This document shows positions 38,303 through 47,083 of a stretch of 64,000 nt of DNA, piece by piece. The notes below the pieces were generated by a model. The model saw only the letters and a list, made by a program, of their open reading frames with translations, ran no database searches and was not told the origin of the DNA. The stretch is taken from NCBI RefSeq assembly GCF_008632125.1, contig NZ_VWRN01000031.1, forward strand, positions 207,560-271,559. Reading direction: 5' to 3'. Numbering within the stretch: position 1 is the first letter of the stretch; the number at the start of each line of letters is the position of its first letter. The DNA is from Cupriavidus cauae (GTDB taxonomy: Bacteria; Pseudomonadota; Gammaproteobacteria; Burkholderiales; Burkholderiaceae). The translations under genes and the position numbers were made by a program.

Positions 38303-38521
38303 TGCAGCGTTGATCAGGGGTTCGTTATGTGAGATTGGCTAACAAGGGAAATCAATATATATCGTTTTGGGGGTGGCCGGGCAATCACTAGAATGCAGTG
38401 CATCGGGACCGCAACCGCGAGCGCGCCAGGCCAACCCAGGCCAGACACGGTAAAGCGCGACGCCAGCCACGCGAGATTCGCGTGCCGTACGGTACCGTCA
38501 CCTTAGTGAAGGAAGTCCAAA
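38303..38521. promoter_or_regulatory. Divergent promoter region, lysR / DUF2917
   Basis: 219 bp with an AT-rich core around 38335-38370 (ATCAATATATATCG) that is unusual for this GC-rich window and is the likely place for both promoters and LysR binding. AAGGAAG just before 38522 is the ribosome-binding site for the DUF2917 gene. Confidence 0.5.
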
Positions 38522-38884
38522 ATGGAAACCCTGCTCACAACGACCGTCTTCAGCCTGAACCCGGGCGAGGTCGCGCCGCTGTCGGTGCATACCGCGCAAC
38601 GGCTTTATGTGGAAGATGCCGCCGGCCTGAACCTGTGGGTCACCCGCGACGGCGATTCGGAAGATTACTGGCTGCGCTGCGGCGCCAGCCTGCAGCTGAA
38701 CCGCGGCGACGAAGTGGTGCTCAGCGTCGATCCGCGCGCCGAGCGCCCGGTACGGCTGGCGCTGATCGCCGAGGCGCGCCGCCCCGCGGCCACCAACCTG
38801 CCGCATCTGGTGAACCGCATCGTGAGGCGCCTGGTTCGAGGCACGCAATGGTCGCCTAGCCAGGACGTCGTCGCCGCCTCCTGA
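38522..38884 (+). CDS. DUF2917 family protein
   Basis: 120 aa. The N-terminal two thirds is a small beta-rich domain (FSLNPGEVAPLSVHTAQRLY, LNLWVTRDGDSEDYWLRCG, LQLNRGDEVVL), as in the DUF2917 family of Burkholderiales; function unknown, cupin-like fold suspected. The C-terminus is basic and probably helical (HLVNRIVRRLVRGTQW). Divergently paired with a GcvA-like LysR gene. Confidence 0.88.
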   Translation: METLLTTTVFSLNPGEVAPLSVHTAQRLYVEDAAGLNLWVTRDGDSEDYWLRCGASLQLNRGDEVVLSVDPRAERPVRLALIAEARRPAATNLPHLVNRIVRRLVRGTQWSPSQDVVAAS

Positions 38885-39043
38885 ACGGAACGGGGAGACG
38901 AAAGCGAAAGCGGCAGGCCGGCGCCATCTGCGGCTGGTCTACAGCCGGCCGCCGGCGCGTCCGATCCCGGACGAAGGTCGGCCCGGCCGCGGACAACCCT
39001 GACACAACCCTGACGGCGCCAGGGTGACAGCCGCCAGCGAACC

Positions 39044-39069
39044 AAGGGCCGGTGCGAACCGGCCCTTTT
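39044..39069 (+). terminator. Rho-independent terminator upstream of lipB
   Basis: AAGGGCCGGT and ACCGGCCCTT form a perfect 10-bp stem around GCGA, followed by a short T run to 39069. It ends DUF2917 transcription and overlaps the expected -35 region of lipB. Confidence 0.85.
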
Positions 39070-39072
39070 CGC

Positions 39073-39078
39073 TACACT
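39073..39078 (+). promoter_or_regulatory. Candidate lipB -10 element
   Basis: TACACT lies six bases before ATG 39085. If used, transcription would start at or next to the A of the start codon, giving a leaderless lipB mRNA. No convincing -35 is visible because the terminator stem occupies that position, and no Shine-Dalgarno is present. Confidence 0.45.
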
Positions 39079-39084
39079 CTCGGC

Positions 39085-39888
39085 ATGCAAGCAATCGAAG
39101 TCATCGAACGGGGCCGGGAGGACTACGCGCCCTGTTTCGACGCGATGCGCGCCTACACCGCCGCGCGCACCGCCGAATCTCCCGACCAGATCTGGCTCGT
39201 CGAGCATCCGCCGGTCTACACGCTGGGCCAGGCGGGCGACCCCTCGCATCTGCTGTCCCCCGATCCGGCGATCCCTGTGGTGCGGATCGATCGTGGCGGA
39301 CAAATCACTTATCACGGACCCGGCCAGGTCGTCGCCTACCTGTTGCTGGATCTGCGCCGCCGCCACCTGATGGTGCGCGAGCTGGTCCATGCGATCGAGC
39401 AGGCGGTGCTGGACACGCTCGCGGCGTATAATCTGCCCGCCGAACGCAAGCCTGGCGCGCCCGGCATCTATCTGTCCGACGGTCCGCACCGCGGCGCCAA
39501 GATCGCCGCGCTGGGCCTGAAGATCCGCAACGGCTGCAGCTATCACGGCGTCAGCCTGAACGTGCGGATGGATCTGGACCCGTTCCTGCGTATCAACCCG
39601 TGCGGTTATGCCGGCCTCGAGACGGTCGACATGGCCCGCGCCGGCGCGACGGTGCCGGCGGCCGATGCCGACGGCGGCGTGCGCCGGGAAGCGGTCGACG
39701 CCCGGCACCAGCCCGAGATCGCGCGTCGCCTGGCGGCGGCATTGTGCGAGGTACTGGCGGCGGCGCAACTGCGCGCGGCGGGCGGCGAGCCGGTAGTGAA
39801 CGACGAAGCGAACGAACCGGCGAACCAGCGAGAGAACGAGCCAGCCGCCACGGCCCCCGGCCAACTGACACCCCTGACCACGGCCTAG
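39085..39888 (+). CDS. lipB: LipB, octanoyl-[ACP]:protein N-octanoyltransferase
   Basis: 267 aa. Transfers octanoate from ACP to lipoyl domains. The Cys/Lys dyad is Cys173 ([11 protein letters not shown]) and Lys139 ([12 protein letters not shown]); the substrate motif [20 protein letters not shown] is intact. The last ~30 residues ([19 protein letters not shown]) exceed the usual LipB end and look disordered. Start ATG 39085 fits the conserved N-terminus; an upstream in-frame start at 39052 lies inside the terminator. lipA follows after 36 bp. Confidence 0.97.
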   Translation: MQAIEVIERGREDYAPCFDAMRAYTAARTAESPDQIWLVEHPPVYTLGQAGDPSHLLSPDPAIPVVRIDRGGQITYHGPGQVVAYLLLDLRRRHLMVRELVHAIEQAVLDTLAAYNLPAERKPGAPGIYLSDGPHRGAKIAALGLKIRNGCSYHGVSLNVRMDLDPFLRINPCGYAGLETVDMARAGATVPAADADGGVRREAVDARHQPEIARRLAAALCEVLAAAQLRAAGGEPVVNDEANEPANQRENEPAATAPGQLTPLTTA

Positions 39889-39924
39889 CCGACCTATGCG
39901 CGCGGGGAGCGCGCGGAGAACACC

Positions 39925-40923
39925 ATGAGCGACGCCCTGATCGCCACCTCGAATCCCCAAGGCGATGCCGCCCAAGGCGCGGCCTACGACCCGACCCGCA
40001 AGCAGAAGTCGGCCGACAAGACCGCCCGCATTCCGATCAAGATCGTCCCCGCCGAGAAGCTGAAGAAGCCGGACTGGATCCGCGTGAAGGCGGCCACCGG
40101 CAATTCGCGTTTCTACGAGATCAAGGACATCCTGCGCGCCAACAACCTGGTGACGGTGTGCGAGGAAGCGAGCTGCCCGAACATCGGCGAATGCTTCGGC
40201 AAGGGCACCGCGACGTTCATGATCATGGGCGACAAGTGCACGCGCCGCTGCCCGTTCTGCGACGTCGGCCACGGCCGCCCGGATCCGCTCGACGTCAACG
40301 AGCCGCTGAACCTGGCCAAGACCATCGCCCAGCTGAAGCTTAACTACGTGGTGATCACCAGCGTCGATCGCGACGACCTGCGCGACGGCGGCGCCCAGCA
40401 CTATGTGGATTGCATCAGCAAGACCCGCGAGCTGTCGCCGATCACCCGCATCGAGGTGCTGGTGCCGGACTTCCGCGGCCGCCTGGACAAGGCGCTGGAC
40501 ATCCTGCAGGCTTGCCCGCCCGACGTGATGAACCACAACCTCGAAACGGTGCCGCGCCTCTACAAGCAGGCGCGTCCGGGCGCCGACTACGCGCACTCGC
40601 TGAAGCTGCTGCAGGAGTTCAAGCGCCGCAATCCGGACGTGCCGACCAAGTCCGGCCTGATGGTGGGCCTGGGCGAGACCGACGAGGAAATCCTGGAGGT
40701 CATGCGCGACATGCGCGCGCACGACATCGACATGCTGACCATCGGCCAGTACCTGGCGCCGTCGAATCACCATCTGCCGGTGCTGCGCTACGTCCATCCC
40801 GACACCTTCAAGATGTTCGAGGAAGAGGCCTACAAGATGGGCTTCACCCACGCCGCGGTCGGTGCGATGGTGCGCAGCTCCTACCATGCCGACCAGCAGG
40901 CGCACCAGGCCGGCTTCGCCTGA
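39925..40923 (+). CDS. lipA: LipA, lipoyl synthase
   Basis: 332 aa radical-SAM enzyme that inserts two sulphurs into octanoyl-lipoyl domains. The auxiliary cluster ligands are in [12 protein letters not shown] and the radical-SAM ligands in [12 protein letters not shown]; the C-terminal SSYHADQQ supplies the serine that ligates the auxiliary cluster. [16 protein letters not shown] and [12 protein letters not shown] segments are conserved. GGGGAG-type site upstream. Completes the lipB-lipA lipoylation pair. Confidence 0.98.
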   Translation: MSDALIATSNPQGDAAQGAAYDPTRKQKSADKTARIPIKIVPAEKLKKPDWIRVKAATGNSRFYEIKDILRANNLVTVCEEASCPNIGECFGKGTATFMIMGDKCTRRCPFCDVGHGRPDPLDVNEPLNLAKTIAQLKLNYVVITSVDRDDLRDGGAQHYVDCISKTRELSPITRIEVLVPDFRGRLDKALDILQACPPDVMNHNLETVPRLYKQARPGADYAHSLKLLQEFKRRNPDVPTKSGLMVGLGETDEEILEVMRDMRAHDIDMLTIGQYLAPSNHHLPVLRYVHPDTFKMFEEEAYKMGFTHAAVGAMVRSSYHADQQAHQAGFA

Positions 40924-40960
40924 TCCCGCCCGGCGCCCTTCCGCGGCGCCGGCATCCGCC

Positions 40961-41647
40961 TTGCCCGACAACGATTGCGCGGCCGCCCCTTCCGCGGCCG
41001 CAGTTTCCGCGGCCGCCCCTGCTCTTGATGCGGGCACCAGCCGCCTGCGCACGCCGCGCGATATCACCGATCTGCTCAATTTCCGTCTCGCGGCGCTGGT
41101 TGGCGCCAGCGGCGCGGCCGTGATCCGCCTGTGCGAGGGCCAGTACGGTGTGTCGCGCCGCGAATGGGCGCTGCTTGGGCTGCTGGCCGTGCGCGGCGCG
41201 CAGGCGCCGTCGGAGATCGCGGACCAATGCCATCTGGACCGGACGCGCGTGTCGCGCGCGATCACGCGGCTGACCGCCAAGGGTTTGATCCGGCGGCAGA
41301 CGCTGGACGGGGACCGCCGGCGCGCCAGCGTCGCGCTGACGCCAGCGGGGCAGGCGCTCTATCGGCAATTGTTCGACGAGGTGGCGGCGATCAACCGGCA
41401 GCTGGTCGAGACGCTATCGGATGGCGAACTGGCGGTGCTCGACACGCTGCTGACCGCGCTGACCGAGCAGGCGGTACGCGTCAAGCGGCAGGTCGCCACC
41501 ACGGTCAGCACCAACCGCTGGCGGGGCGGCGGTGCGCGGCGCCAGTGGTCGGCGCCCGAGGATGCGTCTGACGATGCGTTGGACGATGCATCGGAGAACG
41601 GACCGCAAACGCAGGCCATCTCCGGCCAGGACCGCGCCAACCGCTAG
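40961..41647 (+). CDS. MarR-family transcriptional regulator
   Basis: 228 aa if it begins at TTG 40961. Winged HTH: LAALVGASGAAVIRLCEGQY, then SEIADQCHLDRTRVSRAITR and GLIRRQTLDGDRRRASVALT (DxRxx wing), which is clear MarR. The start is uncertain: no ATG lies between the lipA end and the HTH, and the preceding ~40 codons are Ala/Pro-rich. The C-terminus carries an acidic repeat (DASDDALDDASEN) coded by GACGATGCG-like units. It is 37 bp after lipA but the target is not obvious. Confidence 0.88.
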   Translation: MPDNDCAAAPSAAAVSAAAPALDAGTSRLRTPRDITDLLNFRLAALVGASGAAVIRLCEGQYGVSRREWALLGLLAVRGAQAPSEIADQCHLDRTRVSRAITRLTAKGLIRRQTLDGDRRRASVALTPAGQALYRQLFDEVAAINRQLVETLSDGELAVLDTLLTALTEQAVRVKRQVATTVSTNRWRGGGARRQWSAPEDASDDALDDASENGPQTQAISGQDRANR

Positions 41648-41651
41648 CGCG

Positions 41652-41760
41652 GCGCCGATCGTCAGCCCAGCGCCGATCGTCAGCCCAGCGCCGAGCGTCA
41701 GCGCAGCCCCAACGTCAGCGCCCGCTGGCGCAGTGCCGACCGCCAGCGCGGCGCTGACCG
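41652..41760. repeat. 18-bp tandem repeat after the marR stop
   Basis: Three consecutive 18-bp units (GCGCCGATCGTCAGCCCA twice, then a diverged copy) at 41652-41705, followed by degenerate copies up to the stop of the convergent sulfatase gene at 41761. It begins 5 bp after the marR stop codon. Confidence 0.9.
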
Positions 41761-43407
41761 TTATCGCAGCGCCTCCCGGGCGCCGCGCCATTTCTCGTGC
41801 AGCAGCTCATCCGGAAGCTCGCTCTCGTCCCAGAACCCGAGCAGGATCCCCTTGCGGACCGATGCGCCCCGCATCGCGGCGATGCGCTCGTCGCTGATCG
41901 CGGTGCGCTGCGACTGCCGCAGTCCCCATTGCGCGAGCGCAAGATACATCCGCTCGCATTGCGCCTGGTGGGCCGGATCGGCGCCGAGGTCGTGCAGCTC
42001 GTGCGGGTCCTCGGCGAGATCGAACAGCATCGGCCGGAAGCCCGGCGCGTGGATGTACTTCCAGCGCTCGTCGACCACCATGAACAGCCGCGCATCGAGC
42101 GGCGCGACGCCCAGCGATATCGCGGCACCGGTGGCCGAGTAGTCGTATTCGCTGATCGCATGGCGGCGCCAGCTGGCCGGCGCCTGCCCATGCAGCCAGG
42201 GCTGCAGCGGGCGTCCTTCCAGCCGGTGCGGCTGGGGCGTGCCGCCGCAGGCTTCGACGAAGGTCGGCACCAGGTCGATTGCCTCGACCAGCGCATCGCA
42301 TACCGAGCCGCGCGTCGCGTCCGCCGCCGGCGAGGGATCGACGACGATCAGCGGCAGCCGCACCGACGGCTCGTGGAACAGGTCCTTCTCGCCCATCCAG
42401 TGGTCGCCCAGGTAGTCGCCATGATCGGAGGTGAACACGATCATGGTGTCGTCGAGCCGGCCCTGGCTCTCGAGGAAGCGCATCAGCACGCCGATCTGGT
42501 CGTCGATCTGCGTGATCAGGCCCATATAGGCGGGAATCACCGCGTCGCGCACCTCGTCGCGGGAGAAGGCCCGGCTGACGCGCGAATTGAGGAAGGCCTG
42601 GTAGATCGGATGCGGCTGCGCGCGCTCGGCCTCGCTGCGCACGGGCGGCGGCACGTCGGCGGGGCCGTACATCGCGTGATAGGGCGCCGGCGCGATGCAG
42701 GGCCAATGCGGCTTGATATAGGACAGATGCAGGCACCACGGTGCCTCGCCCGCCTGCTCGATGAATTCCATCGCGCGCCGGGTCATGTACGGCGTTTCGG
42801 AATGCTCCTCGGCCACGCGCGCCGGGCGGGTCGAATTGCGCAGCAGCCAGCCCGACAGCAGATTGCCGTGCTCGTCCTCGCCGGCGTTGGCCCAGTCGTC
42901 CCAGCCGTCGTCGCCGGCATAGCCGAGGTCGCGCAGATAGTCGTTGTAGCGCACCGGCTTCGGATCGTAGCGGCCGGCCGGGCCGCTGCCGTGCAGGCCG
43001 TCGTCGCGCTCGTACGGATCGAAGCCGCACTCGGCCACGCGCGTGCCGATCAGCGAATTGGGGTCGATGCCCAGCCGCGCCATGCCCTCGGTGTCGGCCG
43101 CCATATGGGTCTTGCCGACCAGCACCGTCTGCCGCCCGAGCGGTCGCAGATAGTCGCCCAGCGTCATCTCGCCGACCTTCAGCGGGAAGTTGTTCCAGGC
43201 GGCGCCGTGCGAATCGACATAGCGGCCGGTGTAGAAGCTCATCCGCGACGAGCCGCAGATCGTCGATTGCGCATAGGCGCGCGAGAAGCGCACCCCGCGC
43301 GCGGCCAGCGCGTCGATATTCGGCGTGCGGATGGTCGGATGCCCGGTGCAGGACAGGTAGTCCCACCGCAGCTGGTCGCACATGATGAAAAGGATATTGC
43401 GGGCCAT
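41761..43407 (-). CDS. Sulfatase-like (alkaline phosphatase superfamily) hydrolase
   Basis: 548 aa. N-terminus ARNILFIMCDQLRWDYLSCT with metal-binding Asp11; the nucleophile motif is CGSSR with Cys51 (STICGSSRMSFYTGR); SDHGDYLGDHWMGEKDLFHE supplies the second metal ligands and lysine. Cys51 is where sulfatases and phosphonate monoester hydrolases carry formylglycine, but the proline of the usual CxPxR core is replaced by serine. No signal peptide, so cytoplasmic. Downstream (36 bp) of nothing but preceded in transcription by a Bug receptor gene, which suggests uptake and hydrolysis of a sulphate, phosphate or phosphonate ester of an organic acid. Substrate unknown. Confidence 0.9.
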   Translation of the reverse strand: MARNILFIMCDQLRWDYLSCTGHPTIRTPNIDALAARGVRFSRAYAQSTICGSSRMSFYTGRYVDSHGAAWNNFPLKVGEMTLGDYLRPLGRQTVLVGKTHMAADTEGMARLGIDPNSLIGTRVAECGFDPYERDDGLHGSGPAGRYDPKPVRYNDYLRDLGYAGDDGWDDWANAGEDEHGNLLSGWLLRNSTRPARVAEEHSETPYMTRRAMEFIEQAGEAPWCLHLSYIKPHWPCIAPAPYHAMYGPADVPPPVRSEAERAQPHPIYQAFLNSRVSRAFSRDEVRDAVIPAYMGLITQIDDQIGVLMRFLESQGRLDDTMIVFTSDHGDYLGDHWMGEKDLFHEPSVRLPLIVVDPSPAADATRGSVCDALVEAIDLVPTFVEACGGTPQPHRLEGRPLQPWLHGQAPASWRRHAISEYDYSATGAAISLGVAPLDARLFMVVDERWKYIHAPGFRPMLFDLAEDPHELHDLGADPAHQAQCERMYLALAQWGLRQSQRTAISDERIAAMRGASVRKGILLGFWDESELPDELLHEKWRGAREALR

Positions 43408-43443
43408 CGCCGTCGCTCCTTGCTGATCCAGTCCGGCCGGACG

Positions 43444-44442
43444 TTATTGCTGGAAGCCGCTGCGCTTGACCACCGGCTGCCACTGGGCGTTGTAGGCCTT
43501 GAGCATGTCCGCGGTCTGCTGTTGCGTGCTGGCCACCGGCTGCATGTTGGCGGCGACGAAGCGCTGCTGCACCGCCGGGTCCGACATCACGCTGTGGATC
43601 GCCGCGGACAGCGCCTTGACCTTCACGGGCGGCATCGACTTCGGCGCGAAGAACGCGTTCCAGCCGTCGGCGGCCAGGTCGATGCCGGCCTCCTTCAGCG
43701 TGGGGATGTCCTTGGCGAACGACGAGCGCGTCTTGCCGGAGACCGCCAGGATCTTCAGCTTGCCGCTCTGGTGCAGCGACAGCACCGCGTCGAGCGTGTC
43801 GACGCCGACCGGCACCTGGCCGCCCAGCATGTCGGTGGCCAGCGGCGCCGAGCCCTTGTAGCCGACCACGTCGCCCTTGACGCCGGCGCGCTCGGCCAGC
43901 ATCAGCGCGAAGAAGTGGGGCAGGCTGCCGGTGGCCGGCACGCCGAAGAAGGCCTTGCCGGGATTGGCCTTGAGCCAGGCCACCAGATGCGACATCTCGC
44001 GGACCGGCACCTGCGGGCCGGTGATCACGGCGAAGTCGTAGGACGAGACCTGCGACACCGGCACGAAATCGGTGTCCGGATCGTAGCTGGTGTCCTTGAA
44101 CACCAGCGGCGCGACCGTCATCACGGCGGGATTGCCGAGCATCAGCACGTTGTCGGCGGGGCCGGCGTGCCTGACCTGCTGCGCGGCCAGCCGGCCGCCG
44201 GCGCCGGCCTTGTTCTCGACCACCACGGTGACGCCGTACTTGGCCTGCAGCGCCTGGCCGACGATGCGCGCGGCGCGGTCCGAGGCGCCGCCCGGCGCGT
44301 AGCCGACGACGAAGCGCAGCGGTCCGTCGATCTTCTCGATTTTCTGTGCCAGCGCGGCGGGCGCGCCGGCGGCGCCGGCCGCCAGCAGCGCAACGGCCAC
44401 GGCCGCATGGCGGGCCTTGCGGGTCAATTCTGCGAATGTCAT
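43444..44442 (-). CDS. Bug/TctC-family periplasmic substrate-binding protein
   Basis: 332 aa with a Sec signal peptide (about 1-32, ALA-QK). LRFVVGYAPGGASDRAARIV, VTVVVENKAGAGGRLAAQQV and GYKGSAPLATDMLGGQVPVG are Bug signatures. It reads directly into the sulfatase-like gene 36 bp downstream. No TctAB permease is present. Divergent from pxpB across a ~300-bp region with a small palindrome. Confidence 0.95.
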   Translation of the reverse strand: MTFAELTRKARHAAVAVALLAAGAAGAPAALAQKIEKIDGPLRFVVGYAPGGASDRAARIVGQALQAKYGVTVVVENKAGAGGRLAAQQVRHAGPADNVLMLGNPAVMTVAPLVFKDTSYDPDTDFVPVSQVSSYDFAVITGPQVPVREMSHLVAWLKANPGKAFFGVPATGSLPHFFALMLAERAGVKGDVVGYKGSAPLATDMLGGQVPVGVDTLDAVLSLHQSGKLKILAVSGKTRSSFAKDIPTLKEAGIDLAADGWNAFFAPKSMPPVKVKALSAAIHSVMSDPAVQQRFVAANMQPVASTQQQTADMLKAYNAQWQPVVKRSGFQQ

Positions 44443-44741
44443 GGCGTCTCCGTGAGGTTCCTTTCTGCGAGGTTGCGGGCAAATTTAAGCGGGACATCGA
44501 CGATTGATCTAATCAACTATCGGCGCGCGCCGCTATGGAAAACCCTAGGCGCCGGCATGGCGCCACAGGTTTCGCAAAACTCACTTTCTCGATAAATTGC
44601 CGATAAGACGCATGGCGGGCTCCACCGCGCTTTTCCGGACAGCATTCCGGGCGCGCATTGCCGAACCCATCTCCCAACGCATTCCCGAACGCATTCCAGA
44701 CCCGCCACGCCACCTGGATTCCGCACCCACCGATCACCATC
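44443..44741. promoter_or_regulatory. Divergent control region, bug-sulfatase / pxpBCA
   Basis: 299 bp. An AT-rich core contains the inverted repeat TTGAT-CTA-ATCAA at 44504-44516, a plausible operator. Nearer to pxpB is a two-copy 12-bp repeat, CCAACGCATTCC and CGAACGCATTCC, at 44674-44697 with degenerate copies before it. No gene seen. Confidence 0.5.
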
Positions 44742-45722
44742 ATGGCCACCTGCACGATCCACCGCCTTGCCGAGCGCGCGCTGCTGTGCAGCGTGCCGCC
44801 TCCCGCGTCGCTCGACGTGCAACGCCGCTTCTGGGCGATGGCCGACCTGGCGGGCGCATGGCCCGGCGTGGTGGACGCCTATCCCGGCATGAACAGCCTG
44901 ACGGTGCTGTTCGACGACGGGGCCGACCCGGACCAGCTCGAAGCCGCGCTGGCGCAGGCGTGGGCGCGCGGGGAGGGCGGTAACGTCGGCGGCAAGGTCA
45001 GCGGCGAGGTCCACGCCCACGCCCACGGCCGCGCCAACGTCAGCCCCAACGCCGGCCCCAACGCCGGCTTCAACGCCGGCCCTAACGCCGGCTCCAACGC
45101 CGGCCCTAACGCCGGCTCCAACGCCGGCTCCAACGCCGGCTCCAACGCCGGCCCCGAGGTCGCCGGCCGCGTCGTCGAGATTCCCGTCCGCTACGGTGGC
45201 GACGACGGTCCCGATCTGGCCGACGTCGCCGCTCATACCGGCCTGACGCCCGAGGAAGTGGTGCGGCGGCACAGCGCTGGTACCTATACCGTCTACTTCC
45301 TCGGCTTCCAGCCCGGCTTCGCCTATCTCGGCGGACTCGACCCCGCGCTGGCGACGCCGCGCCGAACCGAGCCGCGGCTCGCGGTGCCGGCCGGCGCGGT
45401 CGGCATCGGCGGCGAGCAGACCGGCGTCTATCCCGCGGCCGCGCCCGGCGGCTGGCAATTGATCGGACGTACCGAATTGCCGCTGTTCCTGCCCGAGCGC
45501 GATCCGCCTTCGCTGCTGGCGCCGGGCGACACCGTGCGCTTCGTGGTGGCATCGGTGGCCGGACCGGTCGCCACGCCGCACGCCAAATCGGACGCCAAAT
45601 CGGACGCCGGCTCGGACGCAAGGTCGGATGCAAGGTCGGATGCCGGATCGGATCCCGGGGCGGGAGTGCGATCGAACGCCAAACCGGTCGCCGGATCGGT
45701 CACCAAACCGGAGCGGCCATGA
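44742..45722 (+). CDS. pxpB: 5-oxoprolinase subunit PxpB (KipI-like) with tetrapeptide-repeat insertion
   Basis: 326 aa; the family is usually ~220-240. Conserved parts: FDDGADPDQLEAAL region, GLTPEEVVRRHSAGTYTVYF, LGFQPGFAYLGGLDPALATP, PAGAVGIGGEQTGVYPAAAP and GGWQLIGRT. A 9-copy tetrapeptide (NAGP/NAGS/NAGF) is inserted at about residues 103-138, between the N-terminal domain and the catalytic domain, and the C-terminus ends in a SDAK/SDAR/SDAG repeat tail of ~45 residues. PxpB with PxpC and PxpA hydrolyses 5-oxoproline to glutamate using ATP. It overlaps pxpC as ATGA. Both repeats keep the frame. Confidence 0.95.
   Translation: MATCTIHRLAERALLCSVPPPASLDVQRRFWAMADLAGAWPGVVDAYPGMNSLTVLFDDGADPDQLEAALAQAWARGEGGNVGGKVSGEVHAHAHGRANVSPNAGPNAGFNAGPNAGSNAGPNAGSNAGSNAGSNAGPEVAGRVVEIPVRYGGDDGPDLADVAAHTGLTPEEVVRRHSAGTYTVYFLGFQPGFAYLGGLDPALATPRRTEPRLAVPAGAVGIGGEQTGVYPAAAPGGWQLIGRTELPLFLPERDPPSLLAPGDTVRFVVASVAGPVATPHAKSDAKSDAGSDARSDARSDAGSDPGAGVRSNAKPVAGSVTKPERP
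45048..45155 (+). repeat. In-frame 12-bp tandem array within pxpB
   Basis: Nine units of AACGCCGG followed by CCCC, CTTC, CCCT or CTCC-type ends, each coding Asn-Ala-Gly-Pro/Phe/Ser. Synonymous and non-synonymous differences alternate, so the array expanded in blocks. Confidence 0.95.
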
Positions 45723-46891
45723 TCGAGATCCTTCGCCCCGGCGCGCTGGCGTCGATCCAGGACCTCGGCCGCAACGGCATGCGGCGGTTCGGCGTCGGCG
45801 GCACCGGCGCGCTCGACAGCCTCGCGCTGCGGGTCGGCAATCTGCTGCTGGGCAATGAGCCCGGCGCGGCCGCCATCGAATTCACGCTGGGCCGCGCCAC
45901 GCTCCGCTTCCACGCCGATCTGCGCATCGCGCTGACCGGCGCCGAAGGCCGCGCCGATCTCGACGGCGAGCCGGTCTGGTGCTGGCATGCGTTCGACGTG
46001 CGCGCCGGCAGCACGCTGACGCTGCCCGCGCCCCGTGGCGGCACCCGTACCTATCTGTGCGTGGCCGGCGGCATCGACGTGCCGCTGGCGATGGGCTCGC
46101 GCAGCACCGACCTGAAGGCCGGCTTCGGCGGACACCAGGGCCGCGCGCTGCGGCGGGGCGATCGGCTGGCGGCGCTACGGCCCGGCTTCGGTCCGGCGCC
46201 ATTGCCGCCGATCGGCGTGCTGGCGCCCGCGTGGGCGTTGCCGTCTCCGTTGTCTCCGTCGTCACCGCCGCAGCAATCGCAGCAGTCGTCGTCGCCGTCG
46301 CAGCCGCTGCAGTGGTGGCAGTCGCCTCAGTCGCTGCGGACGCCGCAGTCGTCGCTGTCGGCAGCATCCGCCGACGGCCGCGCGCTGCCGATCCGCATGC
46401 TGCCCGGGCTGGAGTACGATCAGTTCGAGGCGGATGCCCAGCAGGCGCTGTGGCAGGCGGAGTGGATCGTCACGCCGAACAGCAACCGCATGGGCTTCCG
46501 GCTCGAAGGTCCCGCGCTGGCGCGGCGGCCCGGTGCGCCGGAGTTGCTGTCCCATGGCGTGGTGCCGGGCGTCATGCAGGTGCCGCCGGGCGGTCAGCCG
46601 ATCGTGCTGATGGCCGACGCCCAGACCACCGGCGGCTATCCGAAGATCGGCGTCGTCATCGAGGCCGATCTGTGGCGCCTCGCGCAGGCGCCGCTGGGCG
46701 CTGCGGTGCGCTTTCACCGCGTCAGCCTCGAGGAAGCCGAGGCCGCGCGCATGCAGGTGCAGACCTATCTGCGCCAGATCGCGCGGGCGGTGGCGTGGCA
46801 GTCGGAGGCGCGGACCGGCGCACAGGCGCCGGCCGCGCGGCGGCGCGCGATGACGCGCCGGCTGTCACCGGCCGATGCCATGCTGCCGTGA
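45719..46891 (+). CDS. pxpC: 5-oxoprolinase subunit PxpC
   Basis: 390 aa biotin-dependent-carboxylase-like (allophanate hydrolase subunit 2) family. LRPGALASIQDLGRNGMRRF, GGTGALDSLALRVGNLLLGN, and GVVPGVMQVPPGGQPIVLMA with DAQTTGGYPKIGVV are diagnostic. A Ser/Pro/Gln low-complexity insert (SPSSPPQQSQQSSSPSQP) near residues 178-218 is coded by CAGTCG-like repeats and falls at a domain boundary. Works with PxpB and PxpA. Confidence 0.95.
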   Translation: MIEILRPGALASIQDLGRNGMRRFGVGGTGALDSLALRVGNLLLGNEPGAAAIEFTLGRATLRFHADLRIALTGAEGRADLDGEPVWCWHAFDVRAGSTLTLPAPRGGTRTYLCVAGGIDVPLAMGSRSTDLKAGFGGHQGRALRRGDRLAALRPGFGPAPLPPIGVLAPAWALPSPLSPSSPPQQSQQSSSPSQPLQWWQSPQSLRTPQSSLSAASADGRALPIRMLPGLEYDQFEADAQQALWQAEWIVTPNSNRMGFRLEGPALARRPGAPELLSHGVVPGVMQVPPGGQPIVLMADAQTTGGYPKIGVVIEADLWRLAQAPLGAAVRFHRVSLEEAEAARMQVQTYLRQIARAVAWQSEARTGAQAPAARRRAMTRRLSPADAMLP

Positions 46892-46894
46892 CGC

Positions 46895-47070
46895 GAGCGG
46901 ACCCAACGAACGCGACGAACGGACAGAGCGCACCGACCCACCGACGCACCGACGCATCGAACCGAACGCAACGAACGCAACGAACGCAACGAACGAACCA
47001 AGCGCACCGAGCGCACCGCGCGCACCGAGCCCGACGAACCGAACGAACGCAACGAACCGACCGAACCATC
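46895..47070. repeat. Degenerate short-repeat spacer between pxpC and pxpA
   Basis: Starts 4 bp after the pxpC stop. It contains ACCGACGC copies, three perfect GCAACGAAC units at 46968-46994, and GCGCACCGA copies to the pxpA ribosome-binding site (GGAG near 47072). No gene. Confidence 0.9.
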
Positions 47071-47083
47071 CTGGAGACCCGTC

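Noticed and set aside
41797..44595. Long open frames on both strands over the sulfatase and Bug genes
   Set aside because: Shadows of the two minus-strand genes; no motifs, and the composition matches codon-position GC bias.
45048..45155. Frameshift or pseudogene in pxpB
   Set aside because: The frame stays open through both repeats and the catalytic segments on either side are intact; ATGA overlap with pxpC is preserved.
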